Notes under the pieces: generated by a model
Databases searched by the model: none
What the model was told of the DNA's origin: nothing
What the model saw: only the letters and a program-made list of their open reading frames with translations
Position numbers and translations under genes: made by a program
Origin: Sphaerisporangium melleum
Lineage (GTDB): Bacteria > Actinomycetota > Actinomycetes > Streptosporangiales > Streptosporangiaceae
Length of the DNA: 63,222 nt
Reading direction: 5' to 3'
Assembly: GCF_014646695.1 (NCBI RefSeq)
Contig: NZ_BMNT01000034.1
Location: 45,180 to 108,401, forward strand
Shown here: one piece after another, positions 36,898 through 47,000 of the stretch
How the letters are laid out: each line of letters begins with the position of its first letter
Numbering within the stretch: position 1 is the first letter of the stretch

Positions 36898-37746
36898 TCA
36901 CGCCCAGGGGTCGAACGGGATGCCGCCGGGCTTGGCGCGCGAGAGGAGGTCCGAGAACCGCCCATCGTTGATCTTGATGGTGGCGGACCCGAAGTCCGCC
37001 GTCATCAGCCGGTCGCGCAGCGAGGTGCTCGGCCAGCCGTTCCAGTCCACCAGCGGCGGGTACCGCCAGGTGTGGTAGTGGTTCTCCGGCGGCTCGTCGT
37101 TGCCGTTGGCGAGCCGGAAGAAGTGGGTGGACGCCCCGTCCTTGTGGTAGACGACCTTCGGGTGCGACCCGTCGAACCGCACCTGCGAACGCGCGTACGT
37201 CACCACGCTGCTGTGCTGCGTGGTCGACACGTACTCCACCCGGTCGGCGGCCTGGTCGATCCAGGAGATGACATGCTCCCAGTCGTGCCGGTGCCCGCCC
37301 AGGCTGATGCCGGGCAGCGCCTGGTCCTTCTCGAAGTAACTGGCGTAGACGACGGCGCACCAGCCGTTGTTGCACTTTGAACGGGCGTAGGTCTGCGAGT
37401 TGTCCAGGTCCGACTGGTCACGGCAGTTGCCGTTGACCGCGCCGGTCGGGTTCAGCCCCGGAGCGAGGGTGCCGTCCGGCCCGATGGCCGGGGTGGCGTA
37501 GCAGCCGTCGCCGTCGTAGTCGTAGGCGGGCGAGAAGGACTGCTCGTACCCTCCGGCAAACTGGGGGAGGTTGCGCGGCGGTTCGGCGAGCGCCGCCGAC
37601 GCCGGGATCACGACCCCGAGCGCGGTGGCGGCGAGCACGACACCGACCCGCGAAAGGCCGCGCCCGGAGGATGGGGTGCGCCCGCCGCGCGCGGTCGCCG
37701 GCTTCGATGTCCAGGCGGTGGGGGTGAATGACGACAGTGTTCGCAT
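36898..37746 (-). CDS. NPP1/NLP-family (necrosis-inducing protein-like) secreted protein
   Basis: A 282-residue secreted protein. The twin-Arg-free signal segment is at about residues 31-54 (VGVVLAATALGVVIPASAALA). The mature part carries the family heptapeptide GHRHDWE, plus KCNNGWCAVVYASYF with a probable disulfide and a YARSQVRFDGSHPKVVYHKDG region. In plant-associated microbes, cytolytic NLPs bind glycosyl-inositol-phosphoceramides through a metal held near this motif. Many bacterial homologues are not shown to be toxic. The start at 37746 has only a weak ribosome site. It is a single gene, head-on to none of the others. Confidence 0.85.
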   Translation of the reverse strand: MRTLSSFTPTAWTSKPATARGGRTPSSGRGLSRVGVVLAATALGVVIPASAALAEPPRNLPQFAGGYEQSFSPAYDYDGDGCYATPAIGPDGTLAPGLNPTGAVNGNCRDQSDLDNSQTYARSKCNNGWCAVVYASYFEKDQALPGISLGGHRHDWEHVISWIDQAADRVEYVSTTQHSSVVTYARSQVRFDGSHPKVVYHKDGASTHFFRLANGNDEPPENHYHTWRYPPLVDWNGWPSTSLRDRLMTADFGSATIKINDGRFSDLLSRAKPGGIPFDPWA

Positions 37747-38159
37747 TCTTCCGCTTTCTCGAAGGACGTGCTCCATGACCTGCGTCGCACCGGGGTGACA
37801 GGGAAGGCGTCGCTCGTCGCGTTCGGCGATTGTGAGCAAGCCTCGCATTGCCACGGCACCACAGGGCCGGCGCTTGATCAAGGTCCTCGAGCCGGATGAC
37901 ACCGACATGTATCCACGACGGCCGGAACATGGCCCCCGAGCGAACCTCGCGCGCAGCCGACCGCGGTCGATCGCGCCGGCGCCTCTCGGGCACTCCGCCC
38001 ACTCCGCATCACGAGCCGTCGGAGGTGTGGTCGGGTGACCGGAACAGGGATTACGGAAATGAGCATTCACGAGCGGATGCGCGCTCGACCGCCACGAGAT
38101 TCCCGCGACCTCCGATATGACGGTCTTCGGGGTTCATGACCGATACATATTGCAAGGCG

Positions 38160-38191
38160 TTGACCATCCAGTTCGGATGTGCTTTTATGAT
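38160..38191 (+). promoter_or_regulatory. Candidate promoter for the TolB/amidohydrolase gene; rest of 37747-38287 empty
   Basis: In the 541-bp gap, TTGACC (38160-38165) is followed after 18-20 bp by TTTATG/TATGAT (38184-38191), unusually AT-rich for this genome, about 100 bp before the start at 38288. This could be a sigma-A-like promoter. The rest of the gap (37747-38159) shows short open frames without ribosome sites and no structure I can name. Confidence 0.3.
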
Positions 38192-38287
38192 CAAGCCGAT
38201 CAGTGACGTGCCACGAACGGCCCGCCGGGAAGTCGCGAATTCCGGGACCACCGACGGCCTGAGAGCCGTCACGCAGATTGGGTTCCC

Positions 38288-41200
38288 ATGGATGAGTTGA
38301 ACGGGTTATCTCGTCGCGGCGTCATCAAGGCGGGGATCGGCGGTCTCGCCGCCCTGTCGTTACCCTCGGCACCCGCTGCGGCGTCCGCTCCGGACGACGG
38401 CGCAGGCGTCTCCTCCGTACCGGACAACGCGCTCCGCTTCACCGCCGGCACCAACGCCTCGGTGACCGTCTCGCCAACCGGCCGTCAGCTGATCGCCGAA
38501 GTGCAGGGCGTGTTATGGTCCATCCCCCGAGAGGGCGGGACGGCCAGAGCCCTGACCGACCCTGAGCTGGAGCCGACCCGGCCATCCTGGTCCCCGGACG
38601 GCTCACAGATCGCCTTCTGCGCGTTCAAGGGCGGCGGGTTCCACATCTGGACCATGGCACCGGACGGCTCCCGGCTCCGTCAGCTCACCTCCGGCCCCTG
38701 GGACGACCGGGGCGTTGCCTGGTCGCCCGACGGCACGCGCATCGCGTTCTCCTCAGAGCGCGGTGGCGACCCGGTGACCGGCGCCTCCTACGACATCTGG
38801 ACCGTGGACGTGCGCTCCGGGGAACTGAAGCGCCTCACCGACGACACGGGCACGGAGGACTACGACCCCGCCTGGTACCCGGACGGCGGCGCGGTGCTGT
38901 TCGTCAGGGCGGGCACGCAGGGCGCGCGCACACTGGCCGCCGTCCCCGCCGCGGGCGGCGCGGTGTCGGTGGTACGCACAGTGGAGGCGGGGGTCCTCTC
39001 CGGACCGGCGATCTCCGCCGACGGCCGGGTGGCGTACGTGCAACTGGGCGAGGTCGTCCAGCCCGCCAACGCGCCGAGCTCGGTGCTGATGGTGGACGGC
39101 GCCCCGGTGAGCGACGGCGAGGACGTCTCGCCGCTCCCGCCCTGCTGGACGGCCGGCGGCGAGCTCCTGTACTTCGCCGACGGGCGGTTACGCTCCCGGC
39201 GCCCGGGAAGGTCGGCCCCGGGCGCCGCGCCGGAGTGGATCGCCTTCACCGCGTCGCTGGCCGTGCGGCGGCCGGCGTACCGCAAGAAGCGCCACGACTT
39301 CGACTCGACGGCGGCCCGCGAGGTGCGCGGGATCCACCTCCCGGTGCTCTCCCCCGACGGGAGATCGGTCGCGTTCGCCGCGCTCAACGCCCTGTGGCTG
39401 ATGCCGATCGGCGGCCGTCCCCGCAAGCTCGTGCAAGGCAACCCCTCGGGCTATGTGCAGATGCCCTCCTTCGCGCCGGACGGGCACAGCGTGCTCTACT
39501 CCTACGAGGGCGAGGCGAACGGCAACGGCCTCATCAGCGTGCACCGCCACTGGCCGGCGGACGGCCGCGACGAGGTGCTGGCCGGCGGCGGGCGGCTGAA
39601 CCCGGTGCTCTCCCCCGACGGCACGCGGCTGGCCTGCCAGGACTCCACCGGCAACCTCCTCGTCCGCGACCTCGCGACCGGGACGGAGAAGACGCTCGTC
39701 GCCCCACTCGGCGCCAATGGCCTTCCCGGACGCCCGACCTGGTCACCGGACGGCCGGTACATCGCGTTCTGCGACCGCAATCGGCTCAACCGGCGGTTCC
39801 GCGAGGGGTACAACCTCATCCGCGTCGTCGACGCCACCACGGGGGAGTGGGCGCTGCACCAGCCGATGCCGCACGCCTCGCTGTCCGACCGGGGCAACGC
39901 CGGCCCGGTGTGGGCGCCGGACGGCTCGGCCATGGCGTTCATCATGGACTCCGCGCTATGGGTGCTGCCGGTCGGCCCGGACGGCGCGCCCACCGGGGAG
40001 CCGCGCCGCCTCACCGACGAGGCGGCCGACCACCCGTCCTGGTCGGGCGACTCCCGCACCCTGCTGTACGAGTCGAGCGGCCGGCTCAGGCTCGTCGGCC
40101 GGGACGGCTCGGGCGTGCGCACCGTCCGCGTGCCGCTCACCTATGGCCGCCGCCTGCCGTCCCGCTCGGCCATCACCCGGGTGCACGCCGGGCGACTGTG
40201 GGACGGGACCGGCGAGACGGTCCGCGAGAACGTCGACATCGTCATCCGCGGCAACCGCGTCGTGGCCGTGGAGCCGCACCGCGCCGGAGGCGGGCGGGCC
40301 GGCGAGACGGTCCTGGACGCGTCCGGCTCCACCGTCATCCCGGGACTGTGGGATCCGCACACCCACCCCTGGCAGTACACCTACGGCGGCCGGCAGGCCA
40401 CCTGCATGCTCGCCTACGGCGTCACCACCAATGTCTCACTGGGCGGCTTCGCGCACGAGGCGGTGCGGATCCGCGAATCGGTCGCCGCGGGTGAGATGGC
40501 CGGGCCGCGGCTGTTCGCCACGGGAGAGTTGATCGACGGCACCCGGGTCGCCTACAGCATGGGGCGGGCGCACCGGACCGCGGACGGGGTCCGGCGATCC
40601 CTGGAACGGGCGGTGGCCCTGGACTACGACTTCGTGAAGACCTACGTCCGTGCCCCCGCCGCGGTCATGCGGGAGGCGGCGCGCACCGCGCACGAGAAGC
40701 TGGGCGTGCCGTCCGGCAGCCACTTCCTCACCCCGGGCGTGAACGTCGGCCAGGACCTGACCAGCCACCTGCAGGCCACGCAGCGCTTCGAGTACGGGCG
40801 CGCCTACTCTCCGACCGGGCACTCCTACCAGGACGTCCTGGAGACCTACCGGCGCGGCATGCTGCAGATCATCGTCACGCCGTTCAGCGCGCTCTCGCTG
40901 CTCGGGGTGGACCCGGCACTCGCCACGGACCCGCGGGTCACCACCCTGCTGCCCCCGTGGGACAGCGCCATCGTGCGGAACTACGCGGCGACCCCGCCCA
41001 CCGCGGCCGCGCTCCAGGCCATCGAACAGGAGACGGCGGTCTACCGGGCGATCATCGACGAGGGCGGCACGCTCGCCCTGGGCACCGATGCCCCTCTGAC
41101 CCCCCTCGGGCTGCACATCCACCTCGGCCTGCGCGCCCTGCACCGCTACGCCGGTCTGTCCACCGCGCAGGCGTTGCGCACCGTGACCGTCGTCCCCGCC

Positions 41201-41473
41201 CGGATGTTCGGCGTCGCCGACGACCTCGGCACGCTCGAACCGGGCAAGCTGGCCGACCTGGCCGTGATCGACGGTGATCCGTTCGAGAACTTCGACGATC
41301 TGGTGCGCACTTCCTGGGTCATGCGGGACGGCATCGTGCACCGGCAGGAGGACCTGATCCGGGCGTTCACCGTGCCCACGGCGCAACAGGCCGCCGACCA
41401 CACCGACTGGCTGGAGGTCGGCCGGCGGCTGCACCGCGAGGCCTGCTGCTCGGAGTACGCCTTCGGTCACTAG
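38288..41473 (+). CDS. TAT-exported TolB-propeller/amidohydrolase fusion protein
   Basis: A 1061-residue protein. It has a twin-arginine signal (LSRRGVIKAGIGG) and Ala-rich cleavage region. Residues about 60-640 are WD40-like/TolB propeller repeats with recurring motifs such as PSWSPDGSQIAF, VAWSPDGTRIAF and PTWSPDGRYIAF. From about 640 an amidohydrolase barrel follows, with metal-binding HTHPW, later SGSHFLTPG and GTDAPLTPLGLHIHLGL, and the end domain typical of the superfamily (GKLADLAVIDGDPFENFDD). It probably hydrolyses a cyclic amide, lactone or peptide-like compound outside the membrane. The substrate cannot be inferred. No clear ribosome site. Confidence 0.88.
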   Translation: MDELNGLSRRGVIKAGIGGLAALSLPSAPAAASAPDDGAGVSSVPDNALRFTAGTNASVTVSPTGRQLIAEVQGVLWSIPREGGTARALTDPELEPTRPSWSPDGSQIAFCAFKGGGFHIWTMAPDGSRLRQLTSGPWDDRGVAWSPDGTRIAFSSERGGDPVTGASYDIWTVDVRSGELKRLTDDTGTEDYDPAWYPDGGAVLFVRAGTQGARTLAAVPAAGGAVSVVRTVEAGVLSGPAISADGRVAYVQLGEVVQPANAPSSVLMVDGAPVSDGEDVSPLPPCWTAGGELLYFADGRLRSRRPGRSAPGAAPEWIAFTASLAVRRPAYRKKRHDFDSTAAREVRGIHLPVLSPDGRSVAFAALNALWLMPIGGRPRKLVQGNPSGYVQMPSFAPDGHSVLYSYEGEANGNGLISVHRHWPADGRDEVLAGGGRLNPVLSPDGTRLACQDSTGNLLVRDLATGTEKTLVAPLGANGLPGRPTWSPDGRYIAFCDRNRLNRRFREGYNLIRVVDATTGEWALHQPMPHASLSDRGNAGPVWAPDGSAMAFIMDSALWVLPVGPDGAPTGEPRRLTDEAADHPSWSGDSRTLLYESSGRLRLVGRDGSGVRTVRVPLTYGRRLPSRSAITRVHAGRLWDGTGETVRENVDIVIRGNRVVAVEPHRAGGGRAGETVLDASGSTVIPGLWDPHTHPWQYTYGGRQATCMLAYGVTTNVSLGGFAHEAVRIRESVAAGEMAGPRLFATGELIDGTRVAYSMGRAHRTADGVRRSLERAVALDYDFVKTYVRAPAAVMREAARTAHEKLGVPSGSHFLTPGVNVGQDLTSHLQATQRFEYGRAYSPTGHSYQDVLETYRRGMLQIIVTPFSALSLLGVDPALATDPRVTTLLPPWDSAIVRNYAATPPTAAALQAIEQETAVYRAIIDEGGTLALGTDAPLTPLGLHIHLGLRALHRYAGLSTAQALRTVTVVPARMFGVADDLGTLEPGKLADLAVIDGDPFENFDDLVRTSWVMRDGIVHRQEDLIRAFTVPTAQQAADHTDWLEVGRRLHREACCSEYAFGH

Positions 41474-41505
41474 GGCCGCGTTACAACGCCGGCGGTGCGA
41501 GAGGG

Positions 41506-42453
41506 TCAGGGGATGAGGAGGGTCTTGCCGATGGTGGCGCGGGCTTCGATGGCCTGATGGGCCTTGGCCGCATCGGCCAGCGGGTGGGTCTGGCCGACGG
41601 TGGGGCGCAGCGTGCCCGCCGCCGCGCGGGCGAGCGCCTCCTCGGTGAACGCGCGCATGTCGGCCGCCGTGGGCGGCGCCGCGGCGATCACTTCCACTCC
41701 GTCCCCCGGCTGCGTCCAGGCACCGCCGGCCATGCCGTACACGCGGGCACGCCCACCGGGCCGCACGACGCTCATGGCCTCCGCCCCGGCGCGTCCGCCG
41801 ACCCCGTCGAAGACCAGATCGACACCGGCGCCGCCGGTCAGCCCGGCCACCTCGCGCTCCCAGCCGGGGCGGGTGTAGTCGACGCAGGCGACCGCGCCGA
41901 GCGCGGTGACCTGCTCGCCCTTCCCGGGACCGGCCGCGCCGATCACCTTGGCCCCCGAACCGGACGCGAGCTGGACGAGCAGGGTGCCCACCCCGCCGCC
42001 GGCCGCCAGCACCAGCACCCACTCCCCCGGCTCGACCTGTGCCTGCCGGTGCAGCATGACCGCCGTACGGCCGTCGGCGAGCAGCGCCACCGCGTCGCGC
42101 AACGCCACCCCGTCCGGGACCACGACCGCGTCCTCCGCCCGCCCCAGGGCGAGTTCGGCGTACCCTCCGGCGCCGCCCGTGGTCGTCACCACGGTCGCAC
42201 CGGCCAGGCCGGGGTCGACGCCCGCGCCCACCTGCCGCACCCGTCCGCCGACGCCGTTGCCGGGAATCCGGGGCAGCTCGGGCCGTCCCATGACCGGTGG
42301 CGCGTTCCCGGCCCGCACCTGCGTCTCGACGAACGTGATGCTCGCGTAGGCGACCTCGACGAGCACCTGCCCGGGGCCGGGAACCGGGTCCTCGACCTCC
42401 CGGAGCTCCAATACCTCCGGCCCGCCGAACCGCTCCATCACCACAGCGCGCAC
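41506..42453 (-). CDS. Zinc-independent quinone oxidoreductase-like MDR dehydrogenase
   Basis: A 315-residue medium-chain dehydrogenase/reductase of the NADPH:quinone reductase group. It has MRAVVMERFGGPEVLELREV at the start, the NADP-binding VLVLAAGGGVGTLLVQLASG and VDLVFDGVGG, and lacks the structural-zinc cysteine lobe. It likely reduces quinones or alpha,beta-unsaturated carbonyls. It is leftward, 32 bp from the convergent end of the TolB/amidohydrolase gene, with no obvious operon partner. Confidence 0.9.
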   Translation of the reverse strand: MRAVVMERFGGPEVLELREVEDPVPGPGQVLVEVAYASITFVETQVRAGNAPPVMGRPELPRIPGNGVGGRVRQVGAGVDPGLAGATVVTTTGGAGGYAELALGRAEDAVVVPDGVALRDAVALLADGRTAVMLHRQAQVEPGEWVLVLAAGGGVGTLLVQLASGSGAKVIGAAGPGKGEQVTALGAVACVDYTRPGWEREVAGLTGGAGVDLVFDGVGGRAGAEAMSVVRPGGRARVYGMAGGAWTQPGDGVEVIAAAPPTAADMRAFTEEALARAAAGTLRPTVGQTHPLADAAKAHQAIEARATIGKTLLIP

Positions 42454-42625
42454 GATCGCCGTCTCCTCTCCAAGACCATCACCGCCACTCCGCGTCCCGG
42501 CGGCCGGCGCGGGCCCCCGCTTCCCCGCCGGCCGTGGGCCCGCACCGCCCCGGACCCACGACGGGCCGGGCGCTCGCGCCAGGATGCAAGGTGAAGTGGA
42601 CTTCAGGTCAAGGCGGCCGGGACGC

Positions 42626-43714
42626 TCACCCCGCGGAGAGGGCCTCGTAGGCGGCGGTGACGATGGTGATGGCCCTGGTGTCGCCGAGGGTGTCGCCGGC
42701 CATCCGGTTCATCATGAACGCGACCGTCATGCGGGCGTCGAGGTCGTTCACCACCAGGGAACCGCCCCAGCCGCCCCAGAAGCAGGTGCGCGGGCCGGGG
42801 AACCCGCCGGTGTCGAGCCCGTACCCCATGCCGTAGCGCATCGGTGCGCCCAGCACCTCGTCGGTGCCGCGGAACTGCTCCTCGAAGACGCGCTCGCACC
42901 CCTCCGGGGACAGCAGCCGCACCCCCCGCGCCGTCCCGCCGCAGGCCAGCACCGACTGCACCTCGCCGACCGAGCGGGCGTTGCCGTGCCCGTTGGCGGC
43001 CGGGATCTCGGCGCGCCGCCACGGGAGGGTGTTGGCCTCCGCGGGGTTCAGCGGCGGGTTGGCGCGCTCCTCCCCGTTCGGCGGGGGCGGGACGATCTGG
43101 GCCACCCGGTGGTCGTGCTCGGCGGGCAGGCCGATGTGGAAGTCGGCGCCGAGCGGCCCGGCGACCTCCTCGGCGAAGAACGTGCCGAGCGTGCGGCCGG
43201 TGACACGGCGGACGACCTCGCCGACGAGGTAGCCCTGGGTAATGGCGTGGTAGCCGGCCCGGGTGCCCGGCTCCCAGCGCGGCGCCTGCGCGGCCAGCCG
43301 CGAGGTGGCCTTCTCCCAGTCGTACAGATCTTCGGCCGTCATCGGCTCGTCCCAGCCGGGCAGGCCGGCGGTGTGGGAGAGCAGGTGCCGGACCAGCACA
43401 TCCTGCTTGCCCGCCGCCGCGAACTCGGGCCAGTACTTCGCGACCGGCGCGGCGAGGTCGAGGTCGCCCCGGTCGGCCAGGATGAGCGCGCACAAGGCGG
43501 TCATCGTCTTGGTGGTGGACCAGACGTTGGTGATGGTGTCGCGTTCCCAGGGGACGGTGCGCGCCTCGTCGGCGTACCCGCCCCAGATGTCGGCCACCGG
43601 CTCGCCGTCCAGGTGGACCGCCACCGAGGCGCCCAGGTCGTCGGCCAGGATGGCGGCAAGAGCCTCGCGCACGACCTCGAACCTGCCGGTGCACTCCCCG
43701 TGAATCTCAACCAT
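42626..43714 (-). CDS. Serine beta-lactamase-like hydrolase/esterase
   Basis: A 362-residue class C beta-lactamase-fold enzyme of the EstB type. The nucleophile motif SxxK is in VWSTTKTMTALCAL and the catalytic Tyr is in YHAITQGYLVGEV. A HTAGLPGWDEPMTAEDLYDW segment is typical. There is no signal peptide, so it is likely a cytoplasmic esterase or carboxypeptidase-like enzyme rather than an antibiotic resistance enzyme. No clear ribosome site precedes the ATG. It precedes the dehydrogenase gene on the same strand by about 170 bp. Confidence 0.9.
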   Translation of the reverse strand: MVEIHGECTGRFEVVREALAAILADDLGASVAVHLDGEPVADIWGGYADEARTVPWERDTITNVWSTTKTMTALCALILADRGDLDLAAPVAKYWPEFAAAGKQDVLVRHLLSHTAGLPGWDEPMTAEDLYDWEKATSRLAAQAPRWEPGTRAGYHAITQGYLVGEVVRRVTGRTLGTFFAEEVAGPLGADFHIGLPAEHDHRVAQIVPPPPNGEERANPPLNPAEANTLPWRRAEIPAANGHGNARSVGEVQSVLACGGTARGVRLLSPEGCERVFEEQFRGTDEVLGAPMRYGMGYGLDTGGFPGPRTCFWGGWGGSLVVNDLDARMTVAFMMNRMAGDTLGDTRAITIVTAAYEALSAG

Positions 43715-43775
43715 GGGACGAACCTATCCCGGGCACCCCGCCCGGGACAGGCCGGGCCGTCGCCGGTGGGCGGCC

Positions 43776-44084
43776 TCAGGCGGGGTCGGGCGTGATGCCC
43801 TCGACGGTGGTGACCTCGTCGAGCCCGGAGATCGTCAGGACCGGGGCGAGCAGGGAGTTGGCGACGAGCCGGATGCGCGAGGCGTGGGAGAACAGGACGG
43901 TGAGGCCGGCACTGTCGAGGTAGTCCACCGCGCTCAGGTCGACCAGCAGGGAGGCCTCGCCGGCCGGCCTGCTGAGCGCGTCGTCCAGCACACCGGCGTT
44001 GCTCATGTCGATCTCACCGGTGACCACGAGGACCGGGGTGCCGTCGGGCCGCTCCGAGGCGACCAGGGTCAGTGGAGTGCTCAC
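43776..44084 (-). CDS. STAS-domain anti-sigma factor antagonist
   Basis: A 102-residue SpoIIAA-like protein starting at GTG 44084, which overlaps the stop of the hybrid kinase gene (GTGA). The phosphorylatable serine lies in VDLSAVDYLDSAGLTVLF. In partner switching, the unphosphorylated STAS protein captures an anti-sigma kinase and so frees a sigma factor. The upstream hybrid protein ends in exactly the kinase and phosphatase domains that would set its phosphorylation state, so the two probably form one switch. Confidence 0.88.
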   Translation of the reverse strand: MSTPLTLVASERPDGTPVLVVTGEIDMSNAGVLDDALSRPAGEASLLVDLSAVDYLDSAGLTVLFSHASRIRLVANSLLAPVLTISGLDEVTTVEGITPDPA

Positions 44085-47000
44085 TTGCCGATCCTCGCAT
44101 GCATGTCGACGATGGTCCCGGCGGCGCCGGGCTGGATGGTCACCTCGTGCATCAGAGCGCGCATGAGGGCGACGCCCCTGCCGCGATGAGCGTTGGCCTC
44201 GGGTTGCGGTGGCTTCCAGCGGCCGCTGTCGGCGACGGTCAGGCGCAGGTCGCCGGGAGTGGCGACCGCGCGCAGGCGGATCATGCGGCCGGGAGCGTGG
44301 CGGTGCCCGTGTTCGATGGCGTTCGCGCAGGCCTCCCCCGCAGCGACCAGGACGTTCTGGATCAGCGAGGGGGCGAGCTGGCACCGGGTCAGCCAGTCGC
44401 GCAGTGCGTTGCGCACGGGGGCGAGCTGGCTCGACTCGGCGGGGAAGGCGACCTCCAGCGGGGTCGGCTGGCGGTACAGCAGCAGGGCGACGTCGTCGTT
44501 GAAGCCGCCGTCCGGCGCCAGGAGGGTCATGACGTCGGCCGCGAGGTCCTCGATGGGAGTGGACCGGCCGGCCTGGACGGCGGCGCTGGCCTGCTCGATG
44601 CCGGCCGTGAGCGGGCGCCGGCGGCGTTCGACCAGGCCGTCGGTGTACAGCAGCAGGGTGGACAGGGCCGGCATGGTGCAGCTGCCTTCGGGCCGGGCAT
44701 GGCCCGGCCGTACGGCCAGCGGGAGGGAGCGGCCGTCTTCCAGCAGCCGGGTGCTCCCGTCGGAGTGGGCGAGGATGCCCGGCGGGTGACCGGCGCTGGA
44801 GTAGACGAGGTCGCCGGTGGTGGTGTCCAGGACGCCGCAGAAGACGGTGGTGCACCTGGCGCCCGGGACGAGGGCGGCGAACCGGTCGAGCGCGGCCAGC
44901 ACCTGGGCCGGGCCGGCGTCCTGCAGCAGCAGGGCGCGGCAGGCGCTGCGGAGCTGGCCCATGACGGCCGCCGCTTCCAGGCCGCGGCCCACGCAGTCGC
45001 CGACCACGATGCCGATGCGCTCGTCGCTCAGCGGCACGATGTCGTACCAGTCGCCGCCCACCTCCAGGGGGCGGGTGGCCGGTTCGTAACGTACGGCGAA
45101 GCCGTCGGGCAGCCGGGACGGGCCGAGGATGGCGCGCTGGAGTGCCACGGCGGCCTCGCGCTGCTGGTCGAGCTGGTGGACCCGGTGCAGGCCCTGGCCG
45201 AGGTGACCGGCGAGCAGCGCGAGCAGCGTCTGGTCCTCGCCGGTGAAGGGCCGGTTCTGGCCGAGGTCGATCCAGATGGCCAGCAGTCCCTCGGGATGCT
45301 CCAGGGTGACGCCGGCCCCGCCCGGCCCGGGGGCGACCGGGCGCAGTGGCGGCTGCCCGCGCAGGGCGGTCAGCCTCTCACGCGACTGTTCGGGCAGGTC
45401 CTGCCAGCCGCCGCCGGTGGGCGCGCACATGAGGTCCGGCGGGGTGTCGTCGCGCCAGACGGCGGCCATGACCCGGCGCGCCGCCCAGACCTCCTGGAAC
45501 GCCTCCAGTGCCCCGCCGAGGGCGTCCGGCACGTCCTCCGCCTGCGAGACGCGCACGCTGAGCGCGGCCAGCGCGCTCTCGCGCTGCACGAGGTAGCGCT
45601 CGGCGGTGACGTCGCGCAGGGTGCCCACGATGTGACGCCGGCCGGTGTCGGGGTCGGTGACGTCGTTGAAGGTGACCGTGACCCAGACCCGGTGCCCGTC
45701 ACGGTGGGTGACAGGGATGACGTGGCTTCCCCTGCCCTCCTCGACGAGCCCACTGAACGCCTCGGCGACCAGCGCATGCGCCTGCGGGTCGTCACTCTTG
45801 TCCGGCCACCAGGGGTGGATCGGGCTGTAGGGCAGGCCTTCGGGCCCGTAGCCGAGGATGTCGGCGAACGCGGAGTTGACCTCGATCACGGTGCCGTGCT
45901 CGTCGGTGAGGAAGAACGCCTCCTGCAGAGAGTCGATCATGGCGTTGCGCCACCGGGTGTGGTGGCTGCGCATCCGGGCCAGTTCCACGTTGGCCCGGGC
46001 CCGCGCCAGCAGCTCGGCGGCGGAGAACGGCTTGACCAGGTAGTCGTCCGCTCCCGCCTCCAGGCCCTCGATGGAGGCCTCCTGCCCGGCGCGGGCCGAC
46101 AGCAGCAGCACGGGAACGCCCGCGGTGCGCGGATCGGCCCGCAGCGCCGCGACCAGGGCGAGGCCGTCCAGGCGGGGCATCATGACGTCGCTGACCACCA
46201 GGTCGGGAGCCTCCGCGCGGACGGCGTCCAGGGCCTGCAGCCCGTCGCTGACCGCGTCGACGCGATATCCGGCGCCCTTGAGCAGGCGCAGGAGGTACTC
46301 GCGCATGTCGGCGTTGTCGTCGGCGACCAGCACCCGGGCCGGCGTGCCGTCACCCGAGGCCGGCAAGCCCGCGCCGGTGGAGGCGTCGGCGGTGGCCGTC
46401 TCCCCGGCGGCCGTGCCGTCCTCGGGGAGCCAGCGCAGGGCCTCCTCGACGAAGGGGTCGGCGGTCGCCGAGACCGCCTCCGCCGATCCGGGCGGGACCA
46501 GGCTGCCGGCCGGGAGGTGAGCGGAGCCGAAGGGCAGGCGGATGGTGAAGGTCGTCCCCTCGTCCTGGACGCTCTCCGCCGTGATCGTTCCGCCGTGCAG
46601 GCCGACCAGCTCCTGTACCAGGGCCAGTCCGATGCCGCTGCCCTCGTTGGATCGCGACCGGGCGCTCTCGATGCGGTGGAACCGCTCGAACAGCCGCGGC
46701 ACCTCTTCGGCCGGGACGCCGATGCCGGTGTCGGCGACGGTCACCACCGCGTGGCCGTCCCGCGCGCTCACGGTGACGCCGATCGATCCCTCGAAGGTGA
46801 ACTTCAGCGCGTTGCTCAACAGGTTGAGCACTACCTTCTCCCACATGCCGCGGTCGAGGTAGACCGGCTCGGCCAGCGCGGGGCAGTCGACCTCGAAGAC
46901 CAGGCCGGCCTTGTCGATCGCGGAGCGGAAGACGCTGGCCAGCTCGGCGGTCACCACGGCCAGATCGACCGGCTCGTAGCGGGCCTGCATGCGGCCGGCC

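Noticed and set aside
37832-38038. 68-codon frame in the gap before the TolB/amidohydrolase gene
   Set aside because: No ribosome site, no recognisable features, and overlapped by equally long frames on both strands.
42626-43714. Antibiotic-resistance beta-lactamase
   Set aside because: It has the fold motifs but no signal peptide and looks like the EstB esterase group.
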